This document shows positions 48,202-58,730 of a stretch of DNA of 64,000 nt, piece after piece. The stretch comes from Dryobates pubescens (Eukaryota > Chordata > Aves > Piciformes > Picidae), in NCBI RefSeq assembly GCF_014839835.1, contig NC_071627.1, forward strand, positions 18,222,001 through 18,286,000. Direction: 5' to 3'. Position numbers and translations under genes: made by a program. The notes beneath the pieces were generated by a model. That model was given only the letters and a program-made list of their open reading frames with translations, was not told the DNA's origin and ran no database searches. Positions within the stretch are counted from its first letter, which is position 1; every line of letters starts with the position of its first letter.

Positions 48202-51200
48202 GTAAGGTCCACCTCTGCCCCACATCGATCGAGAGGCATCCCCTGCCCCTCACACCTGCCCTAACCAGTCATTCCCAGGTCAAACGAGCCCTGGTGGCAC
48301 TCACCATTCCCCTGGAGACACTGCAAGCAGTGAAGGGCCGCATGCTGCAGGCCATGCTCGAGGGGCTGAGCCACCAGACTCACGAACAGGCCAACGTGCG
48401 GATGCTGCCCACCTACATCCGTTCCACACCTGATGGCACTGGTAAGGCAGTCCAGCCTGGGCATGGGCTGCTCTGCTACCTACAGCCCTGCATGCCTTGC
48501 TGGACAGGATCCTAGGGGTGCTGGAGAGGGATGTACCAGTCTCTGGTCAGTTGTAGGGTCCATAGGCTGCCCTTGCACTGCATCTGCCAGTCCTTAGTGC
48601 AGGGGCAGAGGCCAGGAGCTAGTTCCCTTGGTCTCTGTGGTGGTCTTAAGCTCACAGGAGCCATGGGTGAGTGACTGTCCTTGGGACAGGGTGAGGAGCA
48701 GATTTTAGGGTATCTGCCACAGACTGACACCACCTTCACTTCTCAATAGAGAAGGGTGACTTCCTAGTGGTGGAACTGTGCCAGAGCCATGTCCGGACCC
48801 TGTGGGTGAACCTCCCAGACAATGGAAACCAGAGCATCCAAGAGATGTACAGGACCTTCAACATTCCAGAGGACATCATGAAGGGCACAGGGGAAGCGGT
48901 ACGAGGAGGCAGTGGCAGAGGGTGGCTTGTGCCAGGCTGCCCAGCACCACAGAGGCTCAGCAGGGCTCTGGGCCAGTGCTGGGGCTCTGGGCTGCCTCCT
49001 GAAGCCTGAGTGCTGAGTAGGGGGAGCAGTCGGTCACCCCTGGCCATGCCTTTGCAGCTTTTTGACTTCATTGCGGTATGTGTGCAGCAATTCCTGTCTG
49101 GCATTGGCAGTGCCCAGACTAGCTTCTCCTTGGGCTTCATCTTCCCTTTCAGATGCAGGCAGACACAACTGGACAAGGTGAGCAGGGCATCCTTGTCCTG
49201 GGACTGCATCTACCTTCTCCCCAGCCTATCAGCAGTGGGGGGAGGAACTGCCCTTTCCTGGAAGCCAATGGTATGGCACTGTGTTCCACACAGGCTGAAC
49301 TCATCTCCTGGGCCAAGGAATACAGCTGCAGTGATGTGGAGGGGAAGGATGTTGTGCAGTTGCTTCAGACAGCTATCAACAAGCAGGAGGTGGGGGATCT
49401 GTGGGATGAGGGATCCTGGCTGGGGGCTGCCCCCACGGAGCAGCTGACAGTGCTCTTGCTTTGTTGTTGGCCAGCTCTACCATGTGAATGTCATTGCCCT
49501 TATGAATGACACTGTGGGCACCATGATGACCTGCAGCTTGGAGGGGAAACCCTGTGAGGTTGCCTTGATTGTAGGTGAGCAGTAAGCACCCTGTATACCA
49601 AAGTGGTGGGTGTGGGGGCCTTTGCTCATGCTCACTCCCCTCACTCCCTGCAGACAAGGGTACCAACTGCTGCTTTATGGCTGAGGCACGGCTGGTGGAG
49701 ATGGTGGAGGAGACCAGTGGGCAGATGTGTATCAACACCGAGTGGGGCTGCTTTGGGGACGATGGCACCCTAAATGACATACTGACCCCATATGACGAGA
49801 ATATGGACCAGGAATCCTCCAACCCTGGGGAGAAGAGGTGCACACACACAAACACACACAGAGTGAAAGCAGGGTCCCTGGGGTTTCTCTGTCCATCCCC
49901 TGCAATGCTCCTGGGTGCTCCCAAAGGGCTGTGGGGGTGCCAGAGGGGATGACTGACTCTGGCTTGGGCTGCACGCAGGTTTGAGAAGATGGTGGGCGGC
50001 TTGTACCTGGGAGAGATCATCCGGCATGTGCTGATCTCCCTGGCTGCTGAGAAAGAGCTCTTCATTGGAAGCAATGTTGTTGTCCTGAGGACCAAGGGTG
50101 TGTTCAAGATGCAGCAGATCATGGAGATCATTGAGTGAGTGGCTAGAGGCCAGGAGCTGCCATGGGTGGGGGGAATAGGTGGGGTGACAGATAGGTGCCC
50201 CTGGCCAGGAGCGGATGGCCTTGCGAGCTGGCACTGTGCTCTCCCTTGCAGAAGTGAGCAAGGCACAGCTGAGGCAAAGAAGGCTCTGGAGGCTCTGGGG
50301 CTGCATCCGAGCGAGCAGGATTGCTGCCGGGTGCAGCAGGTCTGCCGGGCGGTGGTGAGCCGTGCCGCCGCGCTCTGTGCCGCAGGGCTGTCTGCCGTTC
50401 TCAGCTACATGTGCCAGAGCAGGATGCTGGAGCAGCTGGCAGTCAGCGTGGCAGTGGATGGTGAACTCTACCACCACTGCAGCAGGTGAGGAGGCACACG
50501 GAGCTCCCAGGGTGGGTCCTACCCCAGTGGGATGCTTCACGCCAAGTCCTCGACATCTTCTTCTTCCACCAGGTTCAAAGAGATCCTGCAGAACGTGACA
50601 GAGCTGCTGGCCCCTGAATGCACAGCCACCCTCGTGCCTTCGGTGGATGGGAATGGGCGGGGGGCAGCCATTGTCACAGCAGTGTCCTTGCGCCTGATGG
50701 CCCAGCACCAGGAGGTGAACCAGCTGCTGGCCCCGCTGCGGCTCAGCCGCGCTGACCTGGAGCGTGTCCAGGCGCTTATGAGGCAGGAGATGGAGCTAGG
50801 GCTGGGCCAGGAGACCAGTGCCACTGCCTCTGTCCGCATGCTGCCCACCTATGTCCGTGGCACGCCCAACGGCACTGGTGAGTGCAGCAGAAAGGGAAAG
50901 GGCTGCCAAAGAGGCTCTGGTCCCACTGATCCCCTGTGCTGGCTCCCTGCAGAGCAAGGTGAATTCCTGGCACTGGACCTGGGGGGGACCAATTTCCGGG
51001 TGCTGGTGGTGCACGTGTCGGAGGATGGCATCCGCATGGCCAACCAGATCTACGTCATCCCAACTGCTATCATGCAGGGCACTGGCGAGGCGGTGAGGCT
51101 GAGGAGCTGTGGCCAAGGGACAGGGTGAGGGGTGGGAATTGCTGCCTTCTCCACTGACTATGGGGCTGGGAGACCCCCACAGCACAGCTCCAGCTTGGGT

Positions 51201-52920
51201 CCTGCTGACCATGGCCCCTCTCCTCAGCTCTTTGACCACATCATCGAGTGTATCATGGATTTCCAGCAGAAACAGGGCCTGATGGAGCAGGTTTTACCAC
51301 TTGGCTTCACCTTCTCCTTTCCCTGCCAGCAGATGGGCCTGGATAAGGTGAGGGGATGACTCCAGCCCCAGGTGGGTGGGGAAGGCCCTGGGATGCAAGG
51401 CAGCTGCCTCGCCCCTGCTCCTGCTCTCTTGCAGGCAGTGCTGCTGAACTGGACCAAAGGCTTCAGTGCCTCAGGCTGTGTGGGCCAGGATGTGGTCCAG
51501 CTGCTGAGGGAGGCAGCCCAGCGCAAACAGGTAGGAAAGGGCAGGGAGCCTGTCCCCACCCTGCACCCAGGCAGCGCCAGCTCCAGAAGCTGTCTGTGTT
51601 TTAAGTTGCACGTGTCACCATCTCTCTCTGGTTTGGCAGCACTCGGGGCTGGAGGTGGTGGCTGTGGTCAATGACACAGTGGGAACGATGATGTCCTGTG
51701 GCTATGACGACCCCAAATGTGAAATCGGCCTCATTGTGGGTGAGGAGCAGTGCTGCACCCGGGGGGGCTCTCAGCCCCCTGCTGCCACCACCAACCCATG
51801 TGATATGGCCATGGGGTGTCAGGCAGCTCTGCCAGGGCTATGGTGGGAGGTGACACCAGCATGGGACCCACAGGGACAGGGACCAATGCCTGCTACATGG
51901 AGGAGATGTGTAACGTGGGTACCGTGGAGGGGGACCAGGGCCGCATGTGCATCAACATGGAGTGGGGAGCCTTTGGGGACAACGGCTGCCTGGATGACTT
52001 CTTCACTCACTTTGACCAGCTAGTGGATGAGAAAGCCATCAATGCGGGCAAGCAGAGGTAGGTGAGGGCCCCACGGTGAGGAGGGGGCTGGCTGGGGGTG
52101 CCTGTTCCTGGCTAAAGCTGTGCCTGGGGCAGGTTTGAGAAGCTCATCAGCGGCATGTACCTGGGTGAGATTGTACGCCACATCCTGCTGGCGCTGGTGG
52201 AGAAACAGCTCCTGTTCTGTGGCAAGCCCTGCCCCAAGCTCCAGACCAAGGACATCTTTCAGACTAAGTTCCTCTCTGCTATTGAGACGTAAGTGCTGGG
52301 CTCCAGTGGGTTCCGTGAGCCTGGAGTGGGGGGCCATGCTACACTGATGTGGTGCATGCAGCCCAGGAGATGGGGATGGCGATGGGGATGATGATGCTAA
52401 TAGTGCCCCTTGGCCTGGGGCAGGGAAGGGCTGGCCCTGAAGCAGTTACAGACCATCCTGCAGGAGTTGGAGCTCGAGGCCAGTTCTGAGGACATCGTGG
52501 TTGTGCGGGAGGTCTGCCAGACCGTGTCCCTGCGAGCAGCCCAGCTCTGTGCTGCCGGCCTGGCTGCTGTGGTGGAAAAGATGCGGGAGAGCCGGGGCCT
52601 GTCCCATCTGGCTGTCACCGTGGGGGTGGACGGCACCTTGTACAAGATGCACCCACAGTGAGTGGGGCCAGGGGCATGAGGCAGCCACTGGGGACCCTAG
52701 CCCTACATCAGGGGTCTGGGAAGTGGCGGGGGGGGGAGAAGGGGGGGAGCACCGGCCCTCACTCTCCCCTCCTGTCTCCCCCAGCTTCTCCCAGCACCTT
52801 CAGGAGATGCTGCGGGAGCTGGCGCCCAATTGCACCGTCACCTTCCTGCTGTCAGAGGACGGCTCAGGGAAAGGGGCTGCGCTTGTGGCAGCCGTGGCCT
52901 GCCGTGGGGCTGAGCCCTAG
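47592..52920 (+). CDS. HK3: HK3, hexokinase 3
   Basis: Nineteen exons: 47592-47713, 48150-48201, 48279-48441, 48750-48898, 49058-49177, 49294-49389, 49475-49574, 49654-49837, 49979-50134, 50252-50485, 50573-50877, 50953-51092, 51228-51347, 51435-51530, 51640-51739, 51874-52057, 52133-52288, 52424-52657 and 52785-52920. They join to 2847 bases and 948 residues; human has 923. The protein is a 100-kDa type hexokinase, two fused hexokinase halves, which makes glucose 6-phosphate from glucose and ATP. There is no HK1/HK2-like mitochondrial N-terminus. Position between UIMC1 and UNC5A separates it from HK1 and HK2. The start at 47592 has G at -3 and +4. An in-frame ATG at 47256 with no stop between could add 112 residues if the transcript began that far upstream, which I think unlikely. 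Confidence 0.95.
48279..50485 (+). CDS. HK3: HK3 N-terminal hexokinase half (regulatory, probably non-catalytic)
   Basis: Exons 3-10, residues 59-458, with exon 11 bridging to the second half. The fold is kept ([22 protein letters not shown] with Asp246, NTEWG with Glu297, RFEK with Glu331). However, the phosphate-binding LDLGGTNFR motif is replaced by VELCQSHVR (residues 120-128), the WTKG threonine is Ala209, and GTGTN has become DKGTN. In mammals this half of HK3 is inactive and regulatory; here the loss of motif looks more complete. Confidence 0.88.
49838..49862. repeat. CA repeat at an HK3 splice donor
   Basis: The donor of HK3 exon 8 is AG|GTGCAC and runs straight into a CA-rich tract. 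It lacks the usual +3 to +5 donor match. CA tracts can be bound by hnRNP L. Confidence 0.75.
50573..52920 (+). CDS. HK3: HK3 C-terminal hexokinase half (catalytic)
   Basis: Exons 11-19, residues 459-948. All expected active-site elements are present: [10 protein letters not shown] (Asp569), NWTKGF (Thr654, Lys655), [10 protein letters not shown] (catalytic Asp691), [11 protein letters not shown] (713-723), NMEWGAFGD (Glu742) and RFEK (Glu776). Near the C-terminus VGVDGTLYK and [11 protein letters not shown] supply the nucleotide site. This half should be a working enzyme. Confidence 0.95.
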
Positions 52921-52942
52921 GGAGGGCCACCACTGTCACCCT

Positions 52943-52948
52943 AATAAA
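52943..52948 (+). terminator. HK3 poly(A) signal
   Basis: A canonical AATAAA lies 23 bases after the HK3 stop codon, so the 3' UTR would be only about 40-50 bases. A T/G-rich stretch follows. Confidence 0.85.
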
Positions 52949-53045
52949 GCGCTCTGCTCTGCAGCCCTGAGTCCCCGTGGGGGAGGCTCGGGGCGGGAGG
53001 GCAGCGCACGGCTGAGCACAGCCCCACGTAGCAATATATATCGAA

Positions 53046-53051
53046 TTTATT
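53046..53051 (-). terminator. UNC5A poly(A) signal
   Basis: AATAAA on the minus strand about 385 bases after the UNC5A stop. Cleavage would fall near 53030, some 60-70 bases from the predicted HK3 cleavage site. Confidence 0.7.
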
Positions 53052-53433
53052 TACATTCACGTCCGGCAGACCCCCCGCCCGCGGCACCGCTATGTACATA
53101 AGGCCAAGTGTAAATACTTGAATGCACTTAATACAGAATTAAAAAAACGGTCTTTACACGACAGGGCCTGGGGCCCGGGGCCGCCCGGCCCCACACGCAG
53201 ACAGCACGACGGCACCGCACGCACGACGCACACCCAGAGACCCCCCCAGACTCCCGCCGCGGGGCCGGGGCACCCCCAGGCCTGGGCTGAGTCCCACCAC
53301 CACGGGGCACAGGCATCCCTCCTCGAGGGCTGTGGGGCATCAGGGTCCCGGGGGCCGGCCTGGGCCCTTTCCCGCCCCACGGCGGTGGTTCCCCCCCTCA
53401 GTGGGGGGTTTGGCCCCCCACACCTTGCCGTGC

Positions 53434-53983
53434 TCAGCACTCGGCCTCGGAAACGGCAAAGAGGGCATTGTCCTGCTTGCCCACCTCGGCCACGGCGGCG
53501 GCCAGCTGCGAGAGGTTGCCATTGGGGAAGTGCCGTGCCTCCCAGAGGTTGAGGATCATGGCCGTGGGGCTGGGCTTCGAGGCGAAGAAGCTGAGATGGC
53601 TGGTGGGAGACAGAGGGACCGAGGGACCATGTCAGGGCACAGGGGTGACCCTACGCGCTGGGACCAGCCCCATGCTGGCCACATCTTGGGCACCATCCAG
53701 CTCCCAGGGCCCCACAGTGCTCTAGCATGCATCTGTAGGTGCACGATGAAGCCAGGATGAACCCTCCCATCCCCACCCCCAGTGCTGTCCCCATCCTCAG
53801 CTACCTGTCAAGGTTGAGCTTCTGGGCCAGCATCCTCCAGTCGGCTCCCCGTGTGCCTGGTGGATCCAGGCTGCTGATGATCTTCTGGCGGATGAGGAAG
53901 GGGATCTTGAAGGCACTGGGGCCCACCAGGGCTGGGGCACCCACCTCGCTGTCGGGGACCAGCCAGTCTGAAAACCTTGTGTC
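53434..53983 (-). CDS. UNC5A: UNC5A exons 15-16, death domain and C-terminus
   Basis: It encodes [15 protein letters not shown], then the death domain ([62 protein letters not shown]) and the tail. The last residues VSEAEC equal those of human UNC5A; the SEAEC end is a PDZ-type ligand region in this family. Confidence 0.95.
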
Positions 53984-56900
53984 CTAGGGGCGAGAACCAG
54001 GTGGATGTAAGCCCATCTCGGGGTCACCCCTGTGAGCAGCCCTTAGCCCTGCCCTCACCTTGGCAATGTTGAAGTTGACAGTGAAGCTCTGCCCATCGCC
54101 TTCCACCTGCCAGACCCAGATCTTGCAGGCCAGCTCACAGGTGCTGGGGCTTAGGCGCTCCAGAGTGAAGGTGCAGTGCAGGAAGGGTTGCAGCCCACTC
54201 CAGATGTGGTAGAAGGGGATCTCCTGAGGTGAGGTGATGGATCAGAGTGGCAGGGACATCCCATGCTCATCCCCACCCACTGGCTGGGCTCCTCACCTGG
54301 TAGCTGGCAAGCAGCTTGCTCTTCCAGAGGGAGCTGGGCATGTCATGGATGGAGAGGCGCAGGTTGTGGTAGCTGTCCTTGAAGTGCAGCACCCGGGGGG
54401 CTCCAATCAGCTGACCCCCCAGCTGCTTCTCCAGCTGGATCACCTCCTGCTGGCACAGACAGCAGCTGGGCAGGAGATGCTGCACACTGACAACCCAGCC
54501 CTGCCCACATGACCCTTGCTCTCCTGCCCATGTGGCCCTTGCTCTGAGCCACGATGGGGACCCCTGGTACCTTGAGGACATCCTGAGTGTCGCTGAGGCA
54601 GTAGACACGGATGTTGTACTCCAGCGAGGGGCAGGCGGCCGGCGCAAACAGGACCAGCTTGAGGCGCTTGGAGGCTGCCATGCTGAGGGACTCCCCGACC
54701 AGAGCAAAGCGACCCAGCTGCTCCGTGAAGATGTAGCAAGCCTGCGCTTCCAGCTGGCAGTAGTACAGCTCCGTGCATGGCTCTGCGCCCAGCTGCAGCA
54801 CGTCCTGCAGCATCGAGGCAGAGATGTACCCAGGCATGGGCATCACCCCCCAACCCTGACCCCCTCCCCCCAATGGACGCTCACCTCCCACGTGCCCTCA
54901 CACGACTGCTTCTTCAGGCGGATGCTCCAGTTCTCAGCGCTGGCCTCCACACAGTGCCCCATGGCCAGGATGGCAGGGCGGGTGAGGAGGACCCCGGGGG
55001 GGCCGCAGCTGACGATGGGGCTCAGAAGCGTCTGGCAGCCGGCCAGGGGCAGCCTGAGGCAGTGATGGAGAGAGCTGAGCAGAGACAACCCCATCCTGGC
55101 CACCCAGTGCCTCAGCAGCCCTGGCTGTGGCACCTACCTCACCTCCTCTTGCTTGTGCAGGGTCAGGTAGACCTCGTAGATCTTTCCCCGAGGGATGGCA
55201 TCGGGTGGGATGAGCAGGCTGATCCCTGGGTAGAGAGGTGCAGGCTGGAGGGTGAGACCCATGGGAATGTGCCCGTGATGGGCAATGCTCCAGCACCCCA
55301 TGCCCGCTCCACTATACCTGTGTTGGGGATCATGAGCCGCCCCCCCAAGAAATTGAAGGTGCCATAGGCCATGTTGGTGTTGCCACGGGGCAGGGAGCGA
55401 AAGTAGCTCTGGGTGGAGAGCCGGGCCACGAAGTCAGCACCCTCAGCGGCGGGCGAGCTGTGGTGCAGCGTGTGCCGCCCTGTGCCCAGTGGGCTCAGCA
55501 GGTGCCCGTTGGGCAGCTGGAGCTTGGCAGGGCCTTCCTGGCGCGAGCAGAGTGAGCCCTGGTAGGTCATGGTGGTGGTGCTGAGGTCAGGCTGGATGGT
55601 GAGCAGGCTGGGGTTGTCTGTGGCATAGAGCAGGGAACCGTGGTGCCAGGGCACAGCAGGGGTGGAGATGTCCCCGCCAGTGGCACAGTCAGCCCCAGGG
55701 AGCATGGGGCACACAGGCCCTACCTTATGGTAAGAGCTGTATAGGGCACAGCTGCTCCTGGGGTCCCAAAGGGCACTGAATCTGCCTCACAGCATAGACT
55801 CTTGGGGCACAGTCACCTCTGGGGTGCCTGGAGCACCCAGCACCAACCCACGCTGCAAACCTTATTAGGGACCAGGGACCCTATAGGACACAGAGCCCCC
55901 ATCCACAGCCAGGGACCCTATGTGGCACAAGACACCGACCCCATAGTCAGGGACCCTTTAGGATGCAATGGTCCTGGGTCAGGGATTCCACAGGACACAG
56001 AGCCCCCACTCAAGTGCAGAGACCTTATGGGGCACATAGCCCCCACCCAGAACCGGGAATGCCCTGGGGCAGACAGTCCCTGCCTGTAGTCCCCCTTGGT
56101 GCGCAACCATCCCAGCATGGGTGCACAGTCTCCTCCTACAATCTCACCGGCCTTGCTGGGCTTGATGCTGACAGGCTGGAAGCCAGCAGTGAGGATGGAG
56201 GAGTCAGCCACATCAGCATCCAGGCCCCCCTTCTTGCGGCAGTACACCAACACTCCGACCAGCAGCAGCAGCACCAGGCACACGGCCACAGCCACCAGCC
56301 CCACGTAGAGTGCCACGTCTTCTGCGGGGGCAGCTGCACAGGGCAGGGCATCAGCACCCATGGGCACCCTCCAGTCCCCTCTCCCAGGGCACAACACCAC
56401 AATCCCTGCCACACTCACCATGGCTGCAGAGCTCAGAGGTGCAGTTGCGAGTGTCCAGCTCAGGGCCATGGCAGTCCCGGCCGCCGTTGCGTGGCGCTGG
56501 CTCCGAGCACTCCCGGCTGCGCCAGTGAGTGCACTCAGCCCCGCACACCGACCACTTGCTCCACTCTGACCAGACACCGTCCACTGTGGGCACAGTGTGG
56601 GGTCAGTACCCTGCTGCCACCCCCCCTTCCCTGCTCCAGGCCTGGCAGAGATGGACACACAGTGGGGTGGGAGGACAAGACATCCAGAGCAGGACAGGGA
56701 GCGTGACGGGTGCAGCAGGGAGTGCAGCACCGGCATGGTGTGGGTGGCAGTGGTGCCCTGGTCAGGGCAGGTACCTGGACAGAGGGTGGTGCAAGCGGTT
56801 TTCTGCACGTTTTGGCCCTCACAGAAAGCACCCCCGTTGAGGGGTGTGGGATTGGTGCACGTCCGGCTCCGCTTCTGCCAGCCCCGTCCACAGCTGGTGC

Positions 56901-58047
56901 TGCAGCCCGACCACTGCGTCCATGTCGACCAGCCGCCGTTCACTGAGTGGAGAGGGACCCATCAGTGCCCTACCGGGACGGGGGATGTGGGGAGGAACAG
57001 GACAGAGAGGGTGACACCAGGGCAGCGTGGCGGGGACAGACATGGTGGGGCCGTACCGTAGACAGTGATGGCGGCGGAGGCGCTGCGACGCCGTGCTACG
57101 ATGTTTTTGGCCACGCAGGTGTAGTTGGCAGTGTCAGCCAGGCGGGCCTGCCGCAGCACCAGGCTGTGCTCCGGAGTCACATAGACATTGGCATCCAAAG
57201 CCGGGTCCACCAGCTCCTCGTTGCGCAGCCACTCCACCTGTGGGGCACGGGGAATTTGCTGGGTGGGCAGCTGGGCCACCTCCTCAGGGAACACAAATGG
57301 TGTCCTTGAAGTTAGAAGGTAGCAGCAACCGTGCCTTGCCCTGCTGGACAGGAGGGCTCACCTCGGCAGGAGGGATGCCCTCAGGAGGGCGGCATGGCAG
57401 CACAATGCCCTGCTCAATGGAGACCTCCCTGGCCATCGGCTCCTGCTCAAAGTTCTTGCGCAGATCTAGGGAGGCACAGGAGTGAGGTGAGGAGGCTGGC
57501 ACCAATGCCCTGCACCCCATCTGGGTACCCCCAGACACTCACAGGCGATGCGCACGAAGGCTTTCTGACTCTTGGTAGTGCCAGAGGAGCTCCAGGCCAC
57601 ACATTGGCACCAGTACTCCTCCAGCCCAAAGATCTTCTCCACTTGCTGGCGGGTGACCTCTATGCGGACTTCCATCACTGGCAGCCCTGCCACCAAGGCA
57701 GCATGTCAACACCAGCATGCTGGGCATGGTCCCCATGGCCCCAGACCCATGCAAAGCCCAGTGGAGAGAGATGCATGTGGCTCTCCATCATGCGGGCCAG
57801 CACCCCCTCTCCTGCTGGCACTCACCGGTGGCACGGTCAGTGCTGTGCTGCGTGACGTGGTCAGCCTGGTGCACCCACTCGCCGTTGCACTTGAAGTAGA
57901 TCTGGGTGGCAGGGGTGGCACGGCAGGCCAGGCTCACCGCCTTGTTCTTCACGATGTAGACATCCTCCGGCTCCAGCTGGAAGTGAGGAAGCAGGTCTGG
58001 GGACGCACCGGACGCTGGGTTGGCCACGGTTGCACTTTGCTGAGCAC
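53434..58047 (-). CDS. UNC5A: UNC5A, netrin receptor, exons 2-16
   Basis: Fifteen exons in minus order: 57826-58047, 57543-57686, 57362-57465, 57057-57237, 56775-56942, 56419-56583, 56148-56333, 55318-55617, 55138-55225, 54885-55053, 54571-54804, 54297-54446, 54059-54223, 53805-53983 and 53434-53599. They encode 873 residues in frame to TGA. Domain order: two Ig domains, two thrombospondin type-1 repeats, one membrane span, ZU5, UPA, death domain, ending VSEAEC. UNC5A binds netrin-1, mediates repulsion of growing axons with DCC, and signals death when netrin is absent. The exon carrying the signal peptide lies beyond the right edge. Identity to human is high throughout, and the presence of both thrombospondin repeats corresponds to the longer isoform. 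No damage is seen. Confidence 0.96.
54059..54804 (-). CDS. UNC5A: UNC5A exons 12-14, UPA domain
   Basis: It encodes [49 protein letters not shown], and [18 protein letters not shown]. This UPA domain joins ZU5 to the death domain and holds the closed state in UNC5 receptors. Confidence 0.93.
54885..55617 (-). CDS. UNC5A: UNC5A exons 9-11, cytoplasmic linker and ZU5 domain
   Basis: Exon 9 starts [16 protein letters not shown] and ends [16 protein letters not shown], where ZU5 begins. Exon 10 gives [20 protein letters not shown], with its donor at AG|GTAGGT (phase 2) rather than the GAG|GTGAGG eight letters earlier in frame order; only the former restores EEVRLPLAG. Exon 11 ends SCEGTWE. Confidence 0.93.
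56148..56333 (-). CDS. UNC5A: UNC5A exon 8, transmembrane segment and caspase site
   Basis: It encodes [14 protein letters not shown] and [16 protein letters not shown], the single membrane span with a basic stop-transfer. Just inside is ADVADSS: DVAD|S aligns with the caspase-3 cleavage site region known in UNC5 dependence receptors. It ends in SIKPSKA. Confidence 0.93.
56419..56942 (-). CDS. UNC5A: UNC5A exons 6-7, two thrombospondin type-1 repeats
   Basis: Exon 6 (168 bases) gives [18 protein letters not shown] and the rest of repeat 1; exon 7 (165 bases) gives [17 protein letters not shown] and repeat 2. Both exons start and end in phase 1 and can be skipped without shifting the frame. 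The common human isoform of 842 residues, as I recall it, omits repeat 1. Confidence 0.94.
57057..57465 (-). CDS. UNC5A: UNC5A exons 4-5, second Ig domain
   Basis: It starts [10 protein letters not shown], has the cysteine in [14 protein letters not shown], the tryptophan in [10 protein letters not shown], and [18 protein letters not shown] with the second cysteine. This Ig C2-set domain takes part in netrin binding. Confidence 0.94.
57543..58047 (-). CDS. UNC5A: UNC5A exons 2-3, first Ig domain
   Basis: Exon 2 begins [20 protein letters not shown], directly after the signal peptide in human, so exon 1 should encode little more than that peptide. [21 protein letters not shown] and [20 protein letters not shown] carry the Ig cysteines and the extra UNC5 cysteine pair. 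Exon 2 is 222 and exon 3 144 bases, both phase 1 to phase 1. Confidence 0.95.
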
Positions 58048-58730
58048 CTGTGGGGAGACAGGGGCTTGGCCACCAGCAGCATTCCTGGGCTGGGCTTCCT
58101 GGCACGGCCTAGTGACAGTGCCCCGTGTCCCCCCACTGCCACCAGTGGTGTGACAGTCACCTCCTGGCCCCACCATCCATCAGGGAGAGCAGCCACGCGG
58201 TGCTGCTGAACCTGTGCCGATCCCTCATGTCCACACTTAGCGCTAATGAAAAGGAAATGTAGTGTGACCAACAAGGGCCATCGCTCACGCCTCCCGGGGC
58301 ACCGCTGTCTCCCTTCCCCAGCACACTGCGAGGGGGGCTGTATTCTGCCCAGCTGTGCCCTGGCCTAGCACAGGGATGCAGAGTGAGTGGTGGGGTGTGC
58401 CCCTGTGTCCTGTGATGCTGGCACCCACATGGGAGTGGGCACAGGCATGGCACAATAGGGGCTGGCTGTCCCCAGTGTCCCCAAGGTGGCGAGGTTCATC
58501 TCAGGGCTGTGCAGTCTTTCAGGCTGCCCCCTACCCAGCTTGGGGGAAGCTGTGAGTGCCATGCACCAGGGCAGGGTTCCTATGGGGTCAGCAGCACTGG
58601 GGGAACAGCAGGTGGCTGTCCCTCACAATGCTCACATTCCCCCACAGTCCCACAAGGCTCATATACCCCAGCCTGGGCTTGGCCAGGTGCTCCCACTCCC
58701 CACACCCATCAGCGCCTGCTGTGGAAAGAG

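Noticed and set aside
47249-48253. Long minus-strand open frame (334 codons) across the HK3 5' end
   Set aside because: It is produced by the GC-rich composition and the 54-bp repeat; it lies antisense to HK3 exons 1-2 and shows no family signal.
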